DNA from: Streptosporangium amethystogenes
GTDB taxonomy: Bacteria > Actinomycetota > Actinomycetes > Streptosporangiales > Streptosporangiaceae
Direction: 5' to 3'
NCBI RefSeq assembly: GCF_000721075.1
Contig: NZ_JOEQ01000077.1
Coordinates: forward strand, 1 to 8,297
DNA: 8,297 nucleotides
Each line of letters starts with the position of its first letter. Within the stretch, counting starts at the first letter, position 1. Shown here piece after piece: positions 6,498 through 8,297 of this stretch. The position numbers were made by a program, and so were the translations under genes. The notes beneath the pieces were generated by a model, which searched no databases, had not been told where the DNA came from, and saw nothing but the letters and a program-made list of their open reading frames with translations.

Positions 6498-6530
6498 CCA
6501 TGTTTCCTATCAACATAGTAGGGAAAATGG
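6498..6530. promoter_or_regulatory. Candidate Rrf2 operator, site 2, within a 33-bp dyad
   Basis: The dyad is centred on 6514. Pairs CCAT (6498-6501), TT (6503-6504), CCTA (6506-6509) and A6512 match their partners, giving 11 of 16 pairs. CC and GG are 13 bases apart, a layout like Rrf2-family operators such as IscR type 2 sites. The core at 6506-6521, CCTATCAACATAGTAG, is the one shared with site 1. The dyad ends against the GGAAGGGGG ribosome site of the permease gene, so occupancy could block transcription start or early elongation. Confidence 0.55.
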
Positions 6531-6542
6531 GAAGGGGGCGTC

Positions 6543-7487
6543 GTGCGTGCGCTCATCCTCTTAGGCCTGGTCGGCTTCGTGGCGCAACTCGTCGACGGCA
6601 GCCTCGGCATGGCCTACGGTGTCACCTCGACGACGCTACTCCTGGCCATCGGCACCAACCCCGCCGCCGCCTCGGCCACCATCCACCTCGCCGAGATCGG
6701 CACGACCCTCGCCTCCGGCGTGTCCCACTGGCGCTTCGACAACATCGACTGGAAGGTCGTCGCCAAGATCGGTCTCCCCGGCGCCGTCGGCGCGTTCGTG
6801 GGAGCCACCTTCCTGTCCGGCCTCTCCACCGAGGTCGCGGCCCCGGTCATGTCGATCATCCTGCTCGCACTGGGTGTCTACGTCCTGGTCCGTTTCACGG
6901 CCTTCGGCCTGCCGCGCGGCAACCTGGGCAAGCCGCTGCGCAAGCGCTTCCTCGCGCCCCTCGGCCTGGTGGCCGGATTCGTCGACGCCACCGGGGGCGG
7001 TGGCTGGGGTCCGGTCGGCACCCCGGCGATCCTGGCCAGCGGCCGCCTGGCGCCGCGCAAGGTGATCGGTTCCATCGACGCCAGCGAGTTCCTGGTCGCC
7101 ATCGCCGCCAGCATCGGCTTCTTCGTCGGCATCGGCTCGGAGAACATCGACTTCTCCTGGGTGGCCGTCCTGCTGCTCGGCGGTGTCATCGCGGCCCCCA
7201 TCGCGGCCTGGCTGGTCCGCCACATCCCGCCGCGCATCCTGGGCTCCGCCGTCGGCGGTGTCATCGTCCTGACCAACGTGCGGACCCTGCTGCGCAGCGA
7301 CTGGATCGACGCCTCCGGTGGTGTCCAGGCGTTCGCCTACATCGCCCTCGCCGCCATCTGGGCCGCCGCCGTCGCCTACTCGCTCCGTGAGTACCGCCGT
7401 GACCGCGACAAGGAGCTGGTCGAGGCGGTCGAGGCAGAGGAGCGGCGCCGCGCCGGGGAGCAGGAGACCGCGGGTTCCCCCAGCTGA
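6543..7487 (+). CDS. TSUP (TauE/SafE) family anion permease, with a TTA codon
   Basis: An integral membrane transporter of the TSUP family, whose members move sulfite, sulfonates or other small organic/sulfur anions. It has 314 residues and two internal repeats. The first begins GFVAQLVDGSLGMAYGVTST (11-30) and continues TNPAAASATIHLAEIGTTLASG (38-59). The second begins GLVAGFVDATGGGGWGPVGTP (141-161) and continues APRKVIGSIDASEFLVAI (170-187). About eight hydrophobic segments run to residue 280, then a charged tail (about 282-312) with REYRRDRDKELVEAVEAEERRR. The GTG start at 6543 has GGAAGGGGG (6530-6538) just ahead. Codon 7 is TTA (6561-6563), a rare leucine codon that in Streptomyces ties translation to the bldA tRNA. 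The Rrf2 gene upstream and the dyad operator suggest regulated expression, perhaps by sulfur or cysteine status. The substrate is unknown; sulfite or a related anion is a family-based guess. Confidence 0.94.
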   Translation: MRALILLGLVGFVAQLVDGSLGMAYGVTSTTLLLAIGTNPAAASATIHLAEIGTTLASGVSHWRFDNIDWKVVAKIGLPGAVGAFVGATFLSGLSTEVAAPVMSIILLALGVYVLVRFTAFGLPRGNLGKPLRKRFLAPLGLVAGFVDATGGGGWGPVGTPAILASGRLAPRKVIGSIDASEFLVAIAASIGFFVGIGSENIDFSWVAVLLLGGVIAAPIAAWLVRHIPPRILGSAVGGVIVLTNVRTLLRSDWIDASGGVQAFAYIALAAIWAAAVAYSLREYRRDRDKELVEAVEAEERRRAGEQETAGSPS

Positions 7488-7521
7488 GCCCGGCGGCGCG
7501 AATCCGGCCGTGGTTCCGAGT

Positions 7522-7556
7522 GAAGTCCTCCCCCGCCTGTGGCGGGGGAGGACTTC
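7522..7556 (+). terminator. Strong terminator after the TSUP gene
   Basis: A perfect 16-bp stem pairs 7522-7537 (GAAGTCCTCCCCCGCC) with 7541-7556 around a 3-base loop TGT. It lies 34 bases after the permease stop. There is no T-run, as is usual in this GC range. Being a perfect palindrome, it could also work for minus-strand transcripts. Confidence 0.85.
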
Positions 7557-7682
7557 CGCGTTCCGGGCCGGTTCGGCCACCGCCGGTGCCGGGTGGAGGG
7601 CCTCGACCACTGCGGCCTCAGCATGGTGACCGCCTGACAGCGCACGGGCCCGCGTTCACCGGCCGAACCGTTTTGGTGTCCG

Positions 7683-7688
7683 TAGGGT
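7683..7688 (+). promoter_or_regulatory. Candidate -10 box for a leaderless oxidoreductase transcript
   Basis: TAGGGT fits the actinobacterial TANNNT pattern and ends 6 bases before the ATG at 7695, so transcription could start at the A of the start codon. No convincing -35 is seen at 16-18 bases. AGGGTG in the same place could instead serve as a weak ribosome site. Confidence 0.35.
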
Positions 7689-7694
7689 GACCTG

Positions 7695-8219
7695 ATGCGT
7701 GCTCTGATGTGTGAGAAATTAGGGTCGGTTTCGGTCGTCGAGACGGACGCCCCGAGGCCCGCCGACGGTCAGATCGTCATCGCGGTCGAGGCCGCCGGCG
7801 TGAACTACGTCGACGGGTTGTTCGTCCACGGCCGCTACCAGATCAAACTGCAGCCGCCGTTCGTACCGGGCAGTGAGGTCGCCGGTACGGTCAGTGCCGT
7901 CGGCCCCGGTGTGACCTGGCCGACGGTGGGAACGCGGGTGGTGGCGGTGTGCGGTCTGGGCGGCTTCGCCGAACAGGTCGTCGTCCCGGCCGCCGGCGCG
8001 GTGCGCATCCCCGACACCCTGGGCGCGGCCCCGGCGGCGACGTTCGCCCAGAGTCATTGCACGGCGATGTTCGCGTTGCGGGACCGGGGCGGGCTGAGCG
8101 CGGGGGAGACCGTGCTGGTCCTGGGCGCGGGCGGCGGGGTGGGGCTGGCGGCGGTGCAGGTGGCGACGGCGCTTGGCGCGACGGTCCTGGCCGGGGCGTC
8201 TAGTGCCGTGACCGCATAG
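7695..8219 (+). pseudogene. Truncated zinc-free quinone oxidoreductase / MDR-family alcohol dehydrogenase-like gene
   Basis: The intact family uses NADPH to reduce quinones or enoyl-type substrates and is about 320-330 residues long; this frame gives 174. Present are the GroES-like N-terminal fold with VEAAGVNYVDGLFVHGRY (31-48), PFVPGSEVAGTVSAVG (55-70), FAEQVVVPA (91-99) and the catalytic-domain start ATFAQSHCTAMFAL (115-128). The dinucleotide loop GAGGGVG (144-150) and VQVATALGATVLAGASS (154-170) follow. The family would then continue with roughly EKLALARELGAD, but here it reads AVTA and stops. No frame downstream resumes the family pattern, so a simple frameshift is unlikely. The break coincides with CTAG at 8200-8203. 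The cofactor-binding half is incomplete, so the product is almost certainly non-functional. The 5' end and possible promoter at 7683 look intact. Confidence 0.82.
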
Positions 8220-8297
8220 GTTCACCGGGTTGAAGTCGAACTGGTCCTCGTCGCCCGTGTGCCCCTGGCAGGATCTTGCCCATGTTCGAAGAGAAGC
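8200..8297. mobile_element. Probable left end of an inserted element, with an ORF start at 8282
   Basis: From CTAG (8200-8203) onward the sequence no longer fits the oxidoreductase family. CTAG is a rare tetranucleotide and a YTAR-type target, which some insertion sequence families duplicate as a 4-bp repeat. The element would begin TGCCGTGACCGCATAGG. A short leader then leads to AGGA (8270-8273), 8 bases ahead of ATG at 8282, which opens a frame starting MFEEK and running off the window. No transposase motif is visible in so few bases, so the family is not named. A deletion or rearrangement junction would look similar. Confidence 0.4.

Noticed and set aside
6636..7610. Minus-strand open frame of 324 codons opposite the TSUP gene
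   Set aside because: Asp/Gly/Gln/Arg-rich composition without hydrophobic or domain pattern; it is a shadow of the permease.
7569..7670. 10-bp inverted repeat (7569-7578 and 7661-7670) between the TSUP terminator and the oxidoreductase gene
   Set aside because: The arms are 82 bases apart and made of common GC-rich words; chance is the simplest explanation.
1..8297. tRNA, rRNA or CRISPR array
   Set aside because: No cloverleaf, rRNA-like block or regularly spaced repeat was seen on either strand.

Overview
The window is a high-GC chromosomal segment with strong G/C bias at codon third positions, GTG starts, frequent AGG arginine codons and T-tract-free GC-rich terminators. This points to an actinomycete. 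The gene content and codon habits would fit Streptosporangiaceae (Streptosporangium/Nonomuraea-like), but the genus is a guess.

Left part (1-3663, + strand): the end of a kdp potassium-uptake operon. It holds the last 61 codons of kdpB, an unusually long kdpC that abuts it directly, and the sensor kinase gene kdpD. No kdpE response-regulator gene follows. A nested hairpin separates kdpD from a convergent gene for a CPA2-type monovalent cation:proton antiporter (3729-5075, - strand). Kdp imports K+ under limitation, and the antiporter probably moves K+ or Na+ against protons, so this half reads as a cation-homeostasis locus.

Middle part (5076-5965): an AT-rich island upstream of the antiporter carries a large inverted repeat with a T-rich loop and a perfect 10-bp palindrome. 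Next comes a small DUF1232/YkvA membrane protein gene (- strand). A divergent promoter region then faces an Rrf2-family regulator gene.

Right part (5966-8297, + strand): a cysteine-free Rrf2 regulator is followed by a TSUP (TauE/SafE-type) anion permease. A 16-bp element, 12 of 16 identical, occurs once in the rrf2/ykvA intergenic region and once just ahead of the permease, where it sits inside a 33-bp imperfect dyad. The simplest reading is an autoregulated Rrf2 repressor that also controls the permease. The permease carries a TTA codon at position 7, and a 16-bp perfect-stem terminator follows it. Last is a zinc-free quinone-oxidoreductase-type gene that breaks off at residue ~170 at a CTAG tetranucleotide. 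The sequence beyond does not continue the family and looks like the end of an inserted mobile element with a new ORF starting at 8282.

All assignments come from reading the sequence. No database search was run.
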